Shown: piece after piece, positions 13,184-22,945 of the stretch
How the letters are laid out: every line of letters starts with the position of its first letter
Position numbering within the stretch: position 1 is the first letter of the stretch
Notes under the pieces: generated by a model
Told to the model about the DNA's origin: nothing
The model's input: only the letters and a program-made list of their open reading frames with translations
Databases searched by the model: none
From: Halalkalibacter nanhaiisediminis
Lineage (GTDB): Bacteria; Bacillota; Bacilli; Bacillales; Bacillaceae_D
Direction of reading: 5' to 3'
Assembly: GCF_007830185.1 (NCBI RefSeq)
Contig: NZ_VLKZ01000006.1
Location: 1 to 64,000, forward strand
Length of the DNA stretch: 64,000 bases
Position numbers and translations under genes: made by a program

Positions 13184-14098
13184 CTAACGTGTTCGTAAAT
13201 AGTGCAGCAATTCTTCCATATCAGCAGGCAGTGGAGCTTCGAAAACCATTTCTTCTCCTGTACGAGGATGAATAAATCCAAGAACAGCTGCGTGAAGCGC
13301 CTGTCCGTCTATATCAAGTGTTTTTTTCTTTGGTCCATATTTTGGATCTCCTGCTAAAGGATAGCCAATATATTTCATGTGCACCCGGATTTGATGCGTG
13401 CGACCCGTTTCAAGTTCACATTGAACATACGTAAAGGTATCAAACACTTCAAGTACTGTAAAATGTGTGACTGCATCGCGGCTATTTTCTTCTGTAACGG
13501 TCATACTTTGACGATCTTTTTTGTCTCGTCCGATCGGTGCTTCAATGGTTCCATGTTGATGAGGAATCACACCGTGAACAACGGCTTTATACAAACGTTT
13601 CGTTGTTTTTGCTTTTAATTGCTCGACTAATGATTCATGTGCTTGATCATTCTTCGCTACCATTATTAAGCCTGATGTATCCTTATCAATTCGATGAACA
13701 ATACCTGGACGGATAACACCATTAATCCCAGATAAATCCTTGCAATGATACATTAATGCGTTTACCAGTGTACCTGAATAATGACCAGGTGCTGGATGAA
13801 CAACCATTCCTCTTGGCTTATTGACTACAATGACGTCTGAGTCCTCATACACAATATCAAGAGGGATGTTCTCTGCTTCAACCTCAAGTTGTTCAAGCTC
13901 AGGAATCTCTAAACGAATAACATCTCCCTCATTAACCTTATAGTTGCTTTTTACTTTCTCATTATTAACCAAAACATGATTATCTTTAATCCATGCTTGC
14001 GTTTGCGTTCTAGACCAACTTTCATCGAAGTTAGTCAACAGCTTGTCAATTCGTTCTGACTGCTGTTCATTTGTTACCGTCCATTCATATCGTTCCAT
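13184..14098 (-). CDS. RluD-family 23S rRNA pseudouridine synthase (YlyB)
   Basis: 304 residues: an N-terminal S4 RNA-binding domain (about residues 12-70) and a pseudouridine synthase domain with the catalytic-Asp motif GIVHRIDKDTSGLIMVAK near residue 135 and the late ETGRTHQIRVHM. RluD-type enzymes act on large-subunit rRNA; the exact target site here is not determinable. Its ATG overlaps the lspA stop by one base (TAATG), so the two are translationally coupled. Same place as ylyB in B. subtilis, next to the pyr operon. Confidence 0.93.
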   Translation of the reverse strand: MERYEWTVTNEQQSERIDKLLTNFDESWSRTQTQAWIKDNHVLVNNEKVKSNYKVNEGDVIRLEIPELEQLEVEAENIPLDIVYEDSDVIVVNKPRGMVVHPAPGHYSGTLVNALMYHCKDLSGINGVIRPGIVHRIDKDTSGLIMVAKNDQAHESLVEQLKAKTTKRLYKAVVHGVIPHQHGTIEAPIGRDKKDRQSMTVTEENSRDAVTHFTVLEVFDTFTYVQCELETGRTHQIRVHMKYIGYPLAGDPKYGPKKKTLDIDGQALHAAVLGFIHPRTGEEMVFEAPLPADMEELLHYLRTR

Positions 14099-14565
14099 TA
14101 CTTTTTCTCCTTCTTTTGGCGACGCTCATCACCGATCATCTTTATGAATAAAAGGCCTACCCCTATGCAAAGTGCTGAATCTGCCACATTAAAAATCGGA
14201 AAGTTATATCCAAATGGGTATGTATTAACAAAATCTACAACTTCTCCACGAAACAGGCGATCAATAAAATTACCGATTGCTCCACCTAGAATCAGTCCTA
14301 GTGATACCCCAAATAAACGGCTATTTTTCGCTTCTTTTTGCATGTAATAAACAATACCGATTATAACAATGATCGTAATAATATAGAAAAACCACATTTG
14401 ACCTTGCAAAATGCCAAATGCTGCTCCTTTATTACGATGAGAGGTAATATAAATAATATCCTGAATCACTGGAATGCTTTCTCCAAGAGTCATTTGTGTC
14501 GCTACAATCCATTTTGTAATTTGATCAATAATAATAATGACAATTGCTAAGAGATAATACTTCAA
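14098..14565 (-). CDS. lspA: Lipoprotein signal peptidase II
   Basis: Cleaves the signal peptide of prolipoproteins after lipid modification, in the cell membrane. 155 residues and four hydrophobic helices. The two catalytic aspartates lie in [16 protein letters not shown] and [10 protein letters not shown]. The start codon is TTG at 14565, seven bases after GGAGG; no ATG nearby would keep the first helix. Overlaps the following pseudouridine synthase gene by one base. Confidence 0.95.
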   Translation of the reverse strand: MKYYLLAIVIIIIDQITKWIVATQMTLGESIPVIQDIIYITSHRNKGAAFGILQGQMWFFYIITIIVIIGIVYYMQKEAKNSRLFGVSLGLILGGAIGNFIDRLFRGEVVDFVNTYPFGYNFPIFNVADSALCIGVGLLFIKMIGDERRQKKEKK

Positions 14566-14633
14566 AGTCAGTCCTCCCTGTCCAGTTCTTATAACACCAT
14601 AGCATTATAGCACAAAAAGAGGGGGAGTTCCCC

Positions 14634-15281
14634 CTACTTTCCGTCTAAATAATGATCATAATGCGCATTGCGTTGAAATTGAACATTTTCATCACCAGTG
14701 TAGCCTTCAATTCCAGTTGAGAGAAAGCCTTCTATCTCCTCGACGTAACCGATTAATTCATCCTCCTCGTCTAAGGAAGCATCTTCAAATACCATTGAAT
14801 TATCGTTAAAGCGGGCAACAGCTTGGTAGGCATCTTCTGCATCAAATTCTGTTTCATCATCTCTGTCATCAAAATTATATTTTCTAAAACCGTCAAGAAC
14901 ATCTTCTTCAGATGGCCGACCACCATATCTTTTTTCAGCCATCTCTACAACAGTCCTAGCAGTAGGTCTTGCTTCAAGGCGTTCATATGGAATTTCTTTA
15001 CCTGTCGCTTCACAAATCCCATATGTCCCATTCTCAAATTTTTGCAGCGCATGTTCTACTTCTTCATGTTGACGTTCCAATTGCTCAAGCAAAGCAAAAT
15101 CCTTCTCTCGTTCATATAATTCAGTTGCGGCATCTGCTGGATGATTATCATATTGAGAAAGCTCCCCTGTCGAAAACGATAATGTCCGTGCTTCTTCATC
15201 ACGAAAATCCTGCTTGATTCGTTCTTCAATATGTTTTTTTTGTTGCATTAATTGTTGTTTGATTTTTGAATAGTCTGTCAT
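14634..15281 (-). CDS. ylyA: YlyA: DksA/TraR-like RNA-polymerase-associated protein of the YteA family
   Basis: 215 residues. Coiled-coil N-terminal half with the family segment NHPADAATELYEREKD (about 46-61), then the DksA/TraR-like segment NGTYGICEATGKEIPYERLEARPTA. Only one cysteine is present, so the four-cysteine zinc site of classical DksA is absent. Acidic C-terminal tail. In B. subtilis the neighbour-matched YlyA binds RNA polymerase and tunes sigma-G-dependent germination genes; a similar role here is inferred from position between ileS and lspA. Confidence 0.85.
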   Translation of the reverse strand: MTDYSKIKQQLMQQKKHIEERIKQDFRDEEARTLSFSTGELSQYDNHPADAATELYEREKDFALLEQLERQHEEVEHALQKFENGTYGICEATGKEIPYERLEARPTARTVVEMAEKRYGGRPSEEDVLDGFRKYNFDDRDDETEFDAEDAYQAVARFNDNSMVFEDASLDEEDELIGYVEEIEGFLSTGIEGYTGDENVQFQRNAHYDHYLDGK

Positions 15282-15387
15282 TTAGTCTCCCCCAAAATAG
15301 AAACAATCACGTTCACAAATGAACGCTCATGAGTAGTTTAGCCAAGTATAGGAGGAATAGCCGACACAACTTTTGTCAAACAAAATA

Positions 15388-15426
15388 ATGAAAAGGCTGT
15401 TGAGATTATAACCTCAACAACCTTTT
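15388..15426 (-). terminator. Intrinsic terminator after ileS
   Basis: 14-bp stem with one wobble (15391-15404 with 15413-15426) and a TTTT run on the minus strand. It lies between the ileS stop and ylyA. Confidence 0.75.
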
Positions 15427-15452
15427 TCGTTATACTGTACTTATTTGTTAAA

Positions 15453-18215
15453 TTAAGCGTAATGCTTTGCAACCGTCTCGGCACAAGATGTACATAACGT
15501 AGGATGCTCGCTATTTTCACCGACTGTTTTTGACACAACCCAGCAACGTTCACACGTCTCGCCATCAGCAGATTCAACCACAATGGCAAGTTCATCAAAC
15601 GTTACTGCCTCAGCAGGTGCTTCATTTACTTCACCAGCTAATTCAACATGTGAAACAATAAAGAGCTTTTCAAGTGAAGGAATCGCTAATAGCAATTCAC
15701 GAACAGATCCACTCGTATAAAGCGTGATCGCAGCTGTTAATGATTTACCGATTTTCTTCTCATTTCTTGCCTGTTCTAACGCTTTTAACACGTCATCTCT
15801 AACTGCCATAAAATGGTTCCAAGTCGTCTTCAGCTCTTCAACATCACCAAATGACTCGGCATCTGGCATATCTGTAAGCTGTACACTCACTTCACTAACA
15901 CCAGGAATATGCTCCCATACTTCATCTGCTGTATGACTTAAAATTGGCGAAACTAATTTTGTCAGTGCCACAAGTACTTCATACATCACTGTTTGAATCG
16001 CTCTACGTGCTGGATGATCAGCATGTTCAATATAGAGCGTATCCTTCGCTAAGTCCATGTAAAATGCACTTAATTCGATGGTAAAGAAATTATGAATGGT
16101 ATGATAAACCGTTGAAAATTGATATTGATCATATCCTTGCTTCACTTTTTCAATAACTTCATTAAGCTTCACAAGCATAAAGAGATCAGCACCTTTAAGC
16201 TCGCTTGTTTCTACACGATTCACTGCAGGATCAAAGTCATGAAGGTTCCCAAGTAAGAAACGGAATGTATTACGAATCTTACGGTATGATTCAGACACTT
16301 GCTTTAAAATTTTATCAGAAACACGAACATCCGCTTGATAATCGACAGATGCAACCCATAAACGTAAAATGTCAGCACCTAATTGCTTCATGATATCATT
16401 TGGTACCACAACGTTTCCAACTGATTTACTCATCTTACGGCCTTCTCCGTCAAGGGCAAACCCGTGGCTAAGGACACCTTTATACGGCGCTTTCCCTGTT
16501 ACAGCTACACTTGTTGAAAGCGAAGAGTTAAACCACCCACGATATTGGTCAGATCCTTCAAGATAAAGGTCAGCAGGGCGTTGCAGTCCTTCACGCTCTT
16601 CAAGAACCGCTTGGTGAGACGAACCAGAATCGAACCAAACATCCATAATATCCATTTCACGTGTGAACTTGCCATTTGGACTATGTTCAGAAGTGAAACC
16701 TTCTGGTAGTAATTGTTCTGTCTCCCACTCGAACCAAATATTTGAACCATGCTCACGGAATAAAGCCGATACATGATCAATCGTTTCATCTGTGATGATT
16801 GGTTCATTATTTTCACCGTAAAAGACTGGAATTGGCACCCCCCATGCACGTTGTCTTGAGATACACCAGTCACCACGGTCACGAACCATGTTAAATAGAC
16901 GCGTTTCGCCCCATTTAGGTACCCATTCAACTTCTTCTATCGCCGTTAACAATTCTTGACGGAACTGTTCAATGGATGCAAACCACTGTGCCGTTGCTCT
17001 ATAAATAACTGGCTTCTTTGTCCGCCAATCATGAGCATATGAGTGTGTAATAAACGTTAACTTCATTAGTGCGCCAACTTCATCAAGCTTTTCTGTGATT
17101 GGCTTGTTTGCTTCATCATAGAATAACCCTTCAAAACCAGGCGCTTCTTCTGTCATATTTCCTTTATCATCAACGGGACATAGAACATCTAGACCGTACG
17201 CTTGACCAACGATGTAATCCTCTTCCCCGTGACCTGGTGCCGTGTGAACACAACCAGTACCTGCATCTAACGTGACATGCTCACCGCACATCACAAGCGA
17301 ATCACGGCCATAAATCGGATGCTCTGCAATCACATGCTCAATTTCTTTCCCTTTAAAGGTCTTTAATACTTCTGTCTGTTCCCATTCAAACTCTTTTTCA
17401 AGCGTTTCAAGCAAGCCAGCAGCAACAACATATTTTTTATCATTTACAAGAACAACGTTATAATCAAGCTCTGGATGAACAGCAATCCCTAAGTTAGCTG
17501 GAATTGTCCACGGTGTTGTTGTCCAAATGATGATTTGCTCATCACCAGTAAGGACACTATTTCCCTTTTTCACTTTAAAGGCAACATAAATCGAAGGTGA
17601 GCGCTTATCATGGTATTCAATTTCAGCTTCAGCTAGAGCAGATTCTGAAGAAGGAGACCAATAGACAGGTTTCTTTCCTTTATAGATATAGCCTTTTTTC
17701 GCCATATCACCAAATACTTTAATTTGTTGTGCTTCATATGCTTTATCTAATGTCACATATGGATTCCACCAATCTCCACGGACACCTAGACGCATAAATT
17801 GCTCACGTTGACGATCAATTTGTTTAAGAGCGTATTCCTCACAAAGCTTACGAAACTCGGCAACACTCATTGATTTGCGGTTTACTTTACCACTCTTTGT
17901 TAAAGCTGTTTCAATCGGTAAGCCGTGCGTATCCCAACCAGGTACATACGGAGCATGAAACCCACTCATTGATTTATAACGAACAATAAAATCCTTTAAA
18001 ATTTTATTTAAAGCGTGCCCCATATGAATGTCACCATTCGCATACGGTGGTCCATCATGTAGGATGAACAAAGGACGTCCTTCTGTACGTTTTTGAACTT
18101 GTTGATAGATATCAAGTTCCTTCCATTTTTCTTGTCTTTCAGGCTCTCGACCTGGTAAATTTCCACGCATCGGAAATTCTGTTTTCGGCATTAATAACGT
18201 TTCTTTGTAATCCAT
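15453..18215 (-). CDS. ileS: Isoleucyl-tRNA synthetase
   Basis: Class I synthetase charging tRNA-Ile. 920 residues. HIGH-type motif HMGH in [16 protein letters not shown] near residue 66, editing (CP1) domain with [17 protein letters not shown] loop [10 protein letters not shown], and a C-terminal zinc site CERCW...CTSC. The start ATG 18215, with AGGAGG upstream, gives the usual Bacillus N-terminus ([18 protein letters not shown]). Expression is controlled by an Ile T-box; the 150 bases between T-box terminator and start codon hold a palindromic repeat. Confidence 0.97.
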   Translation of the reverse strand: MDYKETLLMPKTEFPMRGNLPGREPERQEKWKELDIYQQVQKRTEGRPLFILHDGPPYANGDIHMGHALNKILKDFIVRYKSMSGFHAPYVPGWDTHGLPIETALTKSGKVNRKSMSVAEFRKLCEEYALKQIDRQREQFMRLGVRGDWWNPYVTLDKAYEAQQIKVFGDMAKKGYIYKGKKPVYWSPSSESALAEAEIEYHDKRSPSIYVAFKVKKGNSVLTGDEQIIIWTTTPWTIPANLGIAVHPELDYNVVLVNDKKYVVAAGLLETLEKEFEWEQTEVLKTFKGKEIEHVIAEHPIYGRDSLVMCGEHVTLDAGTGCVHTAPGHGEEDYIVGQAYGLDVLCPVDDKGNMTEEAPGFEGLFYDEANKPITEKLDEVGALMKLTFITHSYAHDWRTKKPVIYRATAQWFASIEQFRQELLTAIEEVEWVPKWGETRLFNMVRDRGDWCISRQRAWGVPIPVFYGENNEPIITDETIDHVSALFREHGSNIWFEWETEQLLPEGFTSEHSPNGKFTREMDIMDVWFDSGSSHQAVLEEREGLQRPADLYLEGSDQYRGWFNSSLSTSVAVTGKAPYKGVLSHGFALDGEGRKMSKSVGNVVVPNDIMKQLGADILRLWVASVDYQADVRVSDKILKQVSESYRKIRNTFRFLLGNLHDFDPAVNRVETSELKGADLFMLVKLNEVIEKVKQGYDQYQFSTVYHTIHNFFTIELSAFYMDLAKDTLYIEHADHPARRAIQTVMYEVLVALTKLVSPILSHTADEVWEHIPGVSEVSVQLTDMPDAESFGDVEELKTTWNHFMAVRDDVLKALEQARNEKKIGKSLTAAITLYTSGSVRELLLAIPSLEKLFIVSHVELAGEVNEAPAEAVTFDELAIVVESADGETCERCWVVSKTVGENSEHPTLCTSCAETVAKHYA

Positions 18216-18240
18216 TTGCTTTCTTCCTCCTCGAATATTT

Positions 18241-18360
18241 CTTACCTACCTTGGCGTTGCCTACAGGATGTAGGTACTCGGCGTTACGAACACGACGTGA
18301 GTGTTCTTAGCCGAGTGTCCTTTAATTTACGTATTGAGTGACCTTAGCCAAGTTTTCTTA
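18241..18360 (-). repeat. Palindromic intergenic repeat in the ileS leader
   Basis: Contains the nested inverted repeat ACTCGGC (18276-18282) / GCCGAGT (18310-18316) and, inside it, GAACAC (18288-18293) / GTGTTC (18301-18306). Read on the minus strand it shares blocks with the tandem repeat upstream of tmcAL (for example CGCCGAGTACC, TCCTGTAGGCAACGC and AAGAAAACTTGGCT). It lies after the T-box terminator and before the ileS start, so it is part of the read-through mRNA. Confidence 0.6.
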
Positions 18361-18362
18361 AA

Positions 18363-18625
18363 CAAAAAAACTCCCCATCCCCAAAAAAGGGACGAGAAGT
18401 TAACCCGTGGTACCACCCTCATGAAGAGACATTCGTACTCTCCACTCAAGCATTCGTAACGTGAATGATTCGTTGCAGCCTACTAACTGTTTCAGTGCAA
18501 AACTTAAGGGTGATATTCCAATGTTAACGTGTTCAGGCTCACACCGCCCCTGAATCGCTTTGCACGTTTAAAACATTGTACTAGTCCCTCTCATCGTCTG
18601 TATCAACATTCAATTAATGAATTTT
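18363..18625 (-). promoter_or_regulatory. T-box riboswitch, isoleucine type
   Basis: The minus-strand RNA has the T-box core AGGGUGGUACCACGGG (about 18404-18419), followed by a terminator (aacttctcgtccc / gggatggggagtt with a U run at 18363-18402). In stem I the specifier loop GAAUAUCACC contains AUC (18512-18514), an isoleucine codon, matching ileS. Uncharged tRNA-Ile should pair with specifier and T-box and stabilise the antiterminator. Confidence 0.92.
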
Positions 18626-18654
18626 ATTATATGACAGCTAATTCATAAGTGCAA
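18626..18654 (-). promoter_or_regulatory. ileS sigma-A promoter
   Basis: Minus-strand -35 TTGCAC (18649-18654), 17-base spacer, -10 TATAAT (18626-18631). It lies directly upstream of the T-box leader. Confidence 0.8.
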
Positions 18655-18739
18655 GAAAATTTAGCGAAACGAATCTTGACAAGAAAATAGATGTTATAAA
18701 AGTGTTACCAAAGTGTTACCAAATTTAGTAAAATGCTAC

Positions 18740-19231
18740 TTAACGCTCCTCATAAACATCCTCTTCATGATCCGAAGCGACAACGTCCCAATCTTCTGTT
18801 TTTAGCATTTCTAACTGTGCTTCAATTAGCATTTTAAAACGCATCTTATAAACAGATGCTTGTTTTTTTAACTCTTCCATCTCCATCATCACCTTACGTG
18901 ACTTTGAAAGAGCATCGTTAATAATGCGATCAGCATTTTTCTCAGCTTCTTTCACAATTAGCTGAGCTTCTTTTTGCGCATTTCTACGAACTTCCTCCGC
19001 TGACTCTTGAGCAATTAAAATCGATTTATTTAATGTCTCTTCAATATTCTTAAAGTGCTCAAGCTTTTCATCAAGATCAGTTACTCGATCAAATAAGTCT
19101 TTCTTTTCACGAAGAACAGCTTCATAATCCTTTATAATCTGGTCTAAAAACTCATTGACCTCATCTTCGTCATAACCTCGAAATCCACGAGTGAATTCCT
19201 TGTTATGAATGTCTAAAGGGGTTAAAGGCAC
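18740..19231 (-). CDS. divIVA: Cell-division initiation / polar scaffold protein DivIVA
   Basis: Coiled-coil protein that binds curved membranes at septa and poles. About 163 residues with the membrane-binding N-terminal domain PLTPLDIHNKEFTRGFRGYDEDEVNEFLDQI split as usual and then long heptad repeats. The start is GTG at 19231, six bases after GGAGGTG and at the position of the family Met; the frame is open for 20 further codons upstream but that part resembles nothing. Last gene of the ylm cluster before ileS. Confidence 0.95.
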   Translation of the reverse strand: MPLTPLDIHNKEFTRGFRGYDEDEVNEFLDQIIKDYEAVLREKKDLFDRVTDLDEKLEHFKNIEETLNKSILIAQESAEEVRRNAQKEAQLIVKEAEKNADRIINDALSKSRKVMMEMEELKKQASVYKMRFKMLIEAQLEMLKTEDWDVVASDHEEDVYEER

Positions 19232-19347
19232 AATAGCCACCTCCGAGTTATCATTAAATTGATTTTGAACATTTCTTATTTTAGATTTCACAATTATGAT
19301 TAATTCGACATTAAGTTTTGGAAACCTGTTTTTTATTCGACTTTTTC

Positions 19348-20121
19348 TTAGATCATTCGTCGATAGCGCAAACGAAGTTTTTCTTTCTTCGTCCTACCTT
19401 CAATAGCTATAATATGTGCTCGTCCAAATTTGCGAACCGATATGTAATCGCCTTCTGCTAACATAAAAGCTGGCTGATCTGCTATTTTCCAGTTTACTTT
19501 GACTAACCCTTTTTCAATATATGGCACAACCTTCGATCGGGAAAGCTTATAAATTTGTGCGAGGACCACATCAAGTCTCAAAGAAGAAACTGTTGCGGCA
19601 AACTCTTCCCACTCTTCCACAGGCTTAACATGCTCAGATAATGGAATTTTATGCAATCGAACTGTTGCCTTACCGATTGTTTGAACGTTAAATTCCACAT
19701 AATCGGCTATTTCTGTTGCCGTTACCATTTGAGCGATTCCATCACGAATAAAAATATCACCGAATTTTTCTCGTTTTAAACCAAGATTCATTAAAGCACC
19801 TAACACATCACGATGCTCTAACGAAACAAACTTCGCTGGATAATCAATAGAAAAAAGCGTAAGCTGAAAATCCTCTTCCGTTGTTTCTAAATACGGAGGC
19901 GTTAGTCGCACACGACGACGCTCTGCATAGTTTGAACCTCCCGAAAAAGAGAGGTTCACCTCATCATCATGTCCGATAATAATTTTAACTATTTCCTGTT
20001 GCCTAGGGTCAAGAAAATCAGACAAGCGATCGCGATGACGAAGTTTAACATCTTCTTGCCATTCAATAACTTGATCTACGAATGGCCGTTCTTCTTCTCG
20101 GAAATGTTGATAAATACTAAT
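19348..20121 (-). CDS. ylmH: YlmH, S4-domain RNA-binding protein, apparent AUU start
   Basis: 257 residues if translation starts at ATT 20121, exactly the B. subtilis YlmH length. The N-terminus reads ISIYQHFREEERPFVDQV, the conserved YlmH opening, with GGAG 9-10 bases upstream of ATT. An in-frame stop (TGA) lies just two codons before the ATT, and no ATG, GTG or TTG occurs in frame until a TTG 32 codons later (20025), which would cut off the conserved segment. The S4 domain is C-terminal (about 180-245). YlmH is linked to ribosome/peptidyl-tRNA rescue and to the division cluster. Confidence 0.85.
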   Translation of the reverse strand: MSIYQHFREEERPFVDQVIEWQEDVKLRHRDRLSDFLDPRQQEIVKIIIGHDDEVNLSFSGGSNYAERRRVRLTPPYLETTEEDFQLTLFSIDYPAKFVSLEHRDVLGALMNLGLKREKFGDIFIRDGIAQMVTATEIADYVEFNVQTIGKATVRLHKIPLSEHVKPVEEWEEFAATVSSLRLDVVLAQIYKLSRSKVVPYIEKGLVKVNWKIADQPAFMLAEGDYISVRKFGRAHIIAIEGRTKKEKLRLRYRRMI

Positions 20122-20142
20122 GATCTTTCACTCCATTCTAAC

Positions 20143-20400
20143 TTAAAGACCAAATAGAGCAGCTACGCCACCACTTGCTAAACGCAAGACAATAATCGCG
20201 ACAATCGGGGATAAATCGATCATGCCTAGCGGTGGAATAAATTTACGAAATGGCTCCAAATACGGCTCAACAATTCTACCTAAAAACTGACCAAGTGACG
20301 ATTCACGCGCATTTGGAAACCATGAGAGCAGAATATAACCAATGATGAAAAAAGAATAAATATACAAAACATTATAAAGAAGCAATCCAATTGTTTGCAT
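20143..20400 (-). CDS. ylmG: YlmG, YggT-family membrane protein
   Basis: 85 residues with two hydrophobic segments (about 3-25 and 60-82) flanking the YggT-family loop [29 protein letters not shown]. Family members sit in the division cluster of many Gram-positive bacteria and chloroplast relatives affect envelope or nucleoid distribution; the biochemical role is unknown. 22 bases upstream of ylmH, 27 after sepF. Confidence 0.92.
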   Translation of the reverse strand: MQTIGLLLYNVLYIYSFFIIGYILLSWFPNARESSLGQFLGRIVEPYLEPFRKFIPPLGMIDLSPIVAIIVLRLASGGVAALFGL

Positions 20401-20426
20401 TAATACTCACCACCTTTTACGACGAA

Positions 20427-20876
20427 CTATGATTGAAAATGCTCTTGCATCATTTCCGTTATTGTTCCTGACACATCCACATTATCAGGAGTACAAAGAA
20501 AGATATTAGAACCTAGCTTTTGAATATCTCCTCCAATAGCATACACGGTTCCACTTAAAAAATCGACAACACGCTTTGCCTGATCATGAGAAATACGCTG
20601 CAAATTAATAATCACTGCTTTTCTAGCCTTTAGGTGATCAGCAATATCTTGAGCTTCATCATACGTACGTGGTTCAAGCAAAATCACTTTAGAGCTTTTT
20701 TGTACACTTTGTAAACTTACGACATTTTGAGATGAATGTTCTTTTTTCTGTTTACTACGAGAACGACTTTTCGGCTCTGCATCTTGATCCTCAAACTGAT
20801 CTTCTACTACTTCTTCAACTTCTTGAACTTCGTCTTCTAGCTCAAAGAAACGTTTAAATTTTGATTTCATTCCCAT
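20427..20876 (-). CDS. sepF: Cell division protein SepF
   Basis: Membrane anchor and bundler of FtsZ. About 149 residues: amphipathic N-terminal helix [13 protein letters not shown], an acidic and basic linker, then the conserved C-terminal domain starting [23 protein letters not shown] 20876 is chosen because GAGGGG lies seven bases upstream; the ATG two codons earlier is too close to it. Confidence 0.95.
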   Translation of the reverse strand: MGMKSKFKRFFELEDEVQEVEEVVEDQFEDQDAEPKSRSRSKQKKEHSSQNVVSLQSVQKSSKVILLEPRTYDEAQDIADHLKARKAVIINLQRISHDQAKRVVDFLSGTVYAIGGDIQKLGSNIFLCTPDNVDVSGTITEMMQEHFQS

Positions 20877-20900
20877 TCTCATTCCCCTCTCAAAAATTCG

Positions 20901-21581
20901 TTATTCTCTTCCAACTAGCGCAGAACCGATTCTAATAAATGTTGCTCCCTCTTCAACAGCAATGCCGTAATCATTAGACATTCCCATTGACAATTCTGTA
21001 CACGGTGCATGTTCTAACTTTAATGAGTGTACATCGTCTCTTAATTCACGAAGTTTTTGAAAAACTGGTCTTGTCTGCTCAGGATCTTTATAAAAAGGAG
21101 CCATTGTCATCAACCCAACAACTTGAATACCCTTATACTCCACAAGCTCTTTTATAAATGGAATGACTTCCGCAGGAGATAGACCAGACTTCGACTCTTC
21201 TTTAGAAACATTCACTTGTACAAAACATTTCATTACTTGTCCATCTCCTAAGCGCTTGTCCACCTCTTTTGCAAGTGACAAGCGATCAAGTGAGTGAAGA
21301 TAGTCAAATTTCCCAGTTATTTCTTTCACTTTTCTTGTTTGCAGGGATCCGATAAAATGCCAAATTCCTCTATTCTGAAGTGCGTGCCATTTTTGAACAG
21401 CAGCTTCTGCTCGGTTTTCACCAATGTGGGAGAGGCCAGCATTAAGGGCCGCTTCAGTCGTTTCTAAGCTAACATATTTTGTAACAGCTACGATATTGAT
21501 CTCTTTTGGATTGCGCCCGACTCTCCCGCAAATTTCATTAATATCAGCTTGAATCTTAGCAAGATTTTCCTTTACTGACAC
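20901..21581 (-). CDS. ylmE: YlmE, YggS/PLPBP-family PLP-binding protein
   Basis: 226 residues, single-domain alanine-racemase-N fold. The PLP-binding lysine lies in IVAVTKYVS (about residue 35) and the phosphate-site glycines in LSMGMSNDYGIAVEEGATFIRIGSALVG. Family members maintain free PLP and amino-acid balance and show no racemase activity. The start is GTG (21581). Lies between ylmD and sepF, 17 and 24 bases away. Confidence 0.93.
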   Translation of the reverse strand: MSVKENLAKIQADINEICGRVGRNPKEINIVAVTKYVSLETTEAALNAGLSHIGENRAEAAVQKWHALQNRGIWHFIGSLQTRKVKEITGKFDYLHSLDRLSLAKEVDKRLGDGQVMKCFVQVNVSKEESKSGLSPAEVIPFIKELVEYKGIQVVGLMTMAPFYKDPEQTRPVFQKLRELRDDVHSLKLEHAPCTELSMGMSNDYGIAVEEGATFIRIGSALVGRE

Positions 21582-21598
21582 GATGTCTTCACCACTTC

Positions 21599-22414
21599 CT
21601 ATTCACGTAATCCAATAAAACTCATCATTCTTCCTGTTTTCCCACCTTCAGCACGATGTGAAAACATTCTTTTATCAGTGGCTGTACAAATTGAAGACAC
21701 AAGAATCTGTTCTTCTAACAAGCCTTCTGATAATAGGAATTGCTTATTTAATTCACGTAAATCAAGTAAAAATGAACCATTTCCTTGATTTATGTAAGGT
21801 CTCTTCATTTCATCGGTTAAACACTGATTAACAGCAGTAATAACCATTTCGTCCACTTCATATGCAGTTTGACTAATACATGGTCCAATAGCAACCCTAA
21901 TATCAGAAAGGGATATGCTTTCTTCTTTAATCCAATGCTGCAGCATCGCAGGGCCAATTCTCTTAACTGTGCCACGCCACCCAGCATGGGCAAGTCCAAT
22001 AAATCCATAAGTCGGAGCCATGAAATAGAGCGGCACACAATCGGCATATAAACTTGTCAGCAACAGATTCCGCTCATTTGTATATATACCATCTATGCTA
22101 GATAGTGCTGTTTCCAGACAGTCCGCTCCTTTTCCAGCATCATCTGTAAATACCTTACGAATTGTCGCTTCATGAACTTGCTCTGAACCAACCCAGCTTG
22201 TAAGTGGAAACCCGATATCATGAGCTAGTAAAGCTCTATTAGCTTTTACCTGCTCTTTGTCGTCTCCTACATGGAAGCCGACGTTTAAGCTATAAAATGG
22301 TGCATCACTATAACCATCCTGTCTTGTTGAAAATCCAGCAATAAGCTGAGGGACAGCTTGCTGCCACTGCTCAATGTCTAAATATCTATTATGCTTTTGA
22401 ACGAATGGTTCCAA
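21599..22414 (-). CDS. ylmD: YlmD, multicopper polyphenol oxidase / purine nucleosidase-like protein (YfiH family)
   Basis: 271 residues of the CNF1/YfiH fold. Conserved metal and active-site motifs: FADCVPLYF-like YADCVPLYFMAP, AHAGWRGTVKRIGPAML and CTATDKRMFSHRAEGG. Recent family members act as purine nucleoside phosphorylase/adenosine deaminase-like enzymes, older notes call it laccase-like; which activity applies here cannot be told. Start is TTG 22414, seven bases after AGGAGG. Confidence 0.9.
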   Translation of the reverse strand: MEPFVQKHNRYLDIEQWQQAVPQLIAGFSTRQDGYSDAPFYSLNVGFHVGDDKEQVKANRALLAHDIGFPLTSWVGSEQVHEATIRKVFTDDAGKGADCLETALSSIDGIYTNERNLLLTSLYADCVPLYFMAPTYGFIGLAHAGWRGTVKRIGPAMLQHWIKEESISLSDIRVAIGPCISQTAYEVDEMVITAVNQCLTDEMKRPYINQGNGSFLLDLRELNKQFLLSEGLLEEQILVSSICTATDKRMFSHRAEGGKTGRMMSFIGLRE

Positions 22415-22522
22415 GATAATCCCTCCTCTACCTCATTTCGTTATTCATACAAAAAAAGATAATATTCTACTCGCTATATTTTATCATAGGATGATCATTA
22501 CAAGAAACGACTTTCTTCCCAT

Positions 22523-22816
22523 TCATCGCTTTCTTATTGCCTTAGTTTGTTCAAATTGCAAAGTTTTCCTTTGATATGCACTAGGTACTTCAACTAATAT
22601 GACATCAGATCCGATTCGAATAATATTTTTCCATGGAATAAATACTTCTTCTGATTCTTTCCCAAACAGACCCATCATCTTTCCTGAACTATTAATGATT
22701 AACGCCTCAATTTGACCTGTTGATAAGTTAATCTCTAAATCTGTTAAGTGTCCTAGGCGCTTCCCATTATCCATATTCACGATATCTTTTACTTGTAGTT
22801 CCGATATTTTCATCAT
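22523..22816 (-). CDS. ylmC: YlmC/YmxH-family PRC-barrel sporulation protein
   Basis: 97 residues, a single PRC-barrel-like domain (KISELQVKDIVNMDNGKRLGHLTDLEI and VFIPWKNIIRIGSDVILV). YlmC/YmxH proteins are restricted to spore formers and have no known biochemistry. AGAGGTG precedes ATG 22816. It follows the sigG terminator, so it starts a new transcription unit; ylmA and ylmB found here in B. subtilis are absent. Confidence 0.88.
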   Translation of the reverse strand: MMKISELQVKDIVNMDNGKRLGHLTDLEINLSTGQIEALIINSSGKMMGLFGKESEEVFIPWKNIIRIGSDVILVEVPSAYQRKTLQFEQTKAIRKR

Positions 22817-22892
22817 GTGTTTTCACCTCTTGTGATAGGATCCATTTGTCTACTATATGCGAAGGACTATCGTATTTATGAGCGATACAGCA

Positions 22893-22930
22893 GAAAAAGG
22901 CAACGAAGCTAATATCGCTTCGTTGCCTTT
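22893..22930 (-). terminator. Intrinsic terminator after sigG
   Basis: Perfect 14-bp stem (22896-22909 with 22917-22930) followed by TTTTT on the minus strand. Confidence 0.9.
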
Positions 22931-22945
22931 AAAATGCAAGTAAAA

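Noticed and set aside
20025-20025. TTG at 20025 as the ylmH start
   Set aside because: It would delete 32 conserved residues and has no suitable ribosome-binding site; the ATT start gives the family length.
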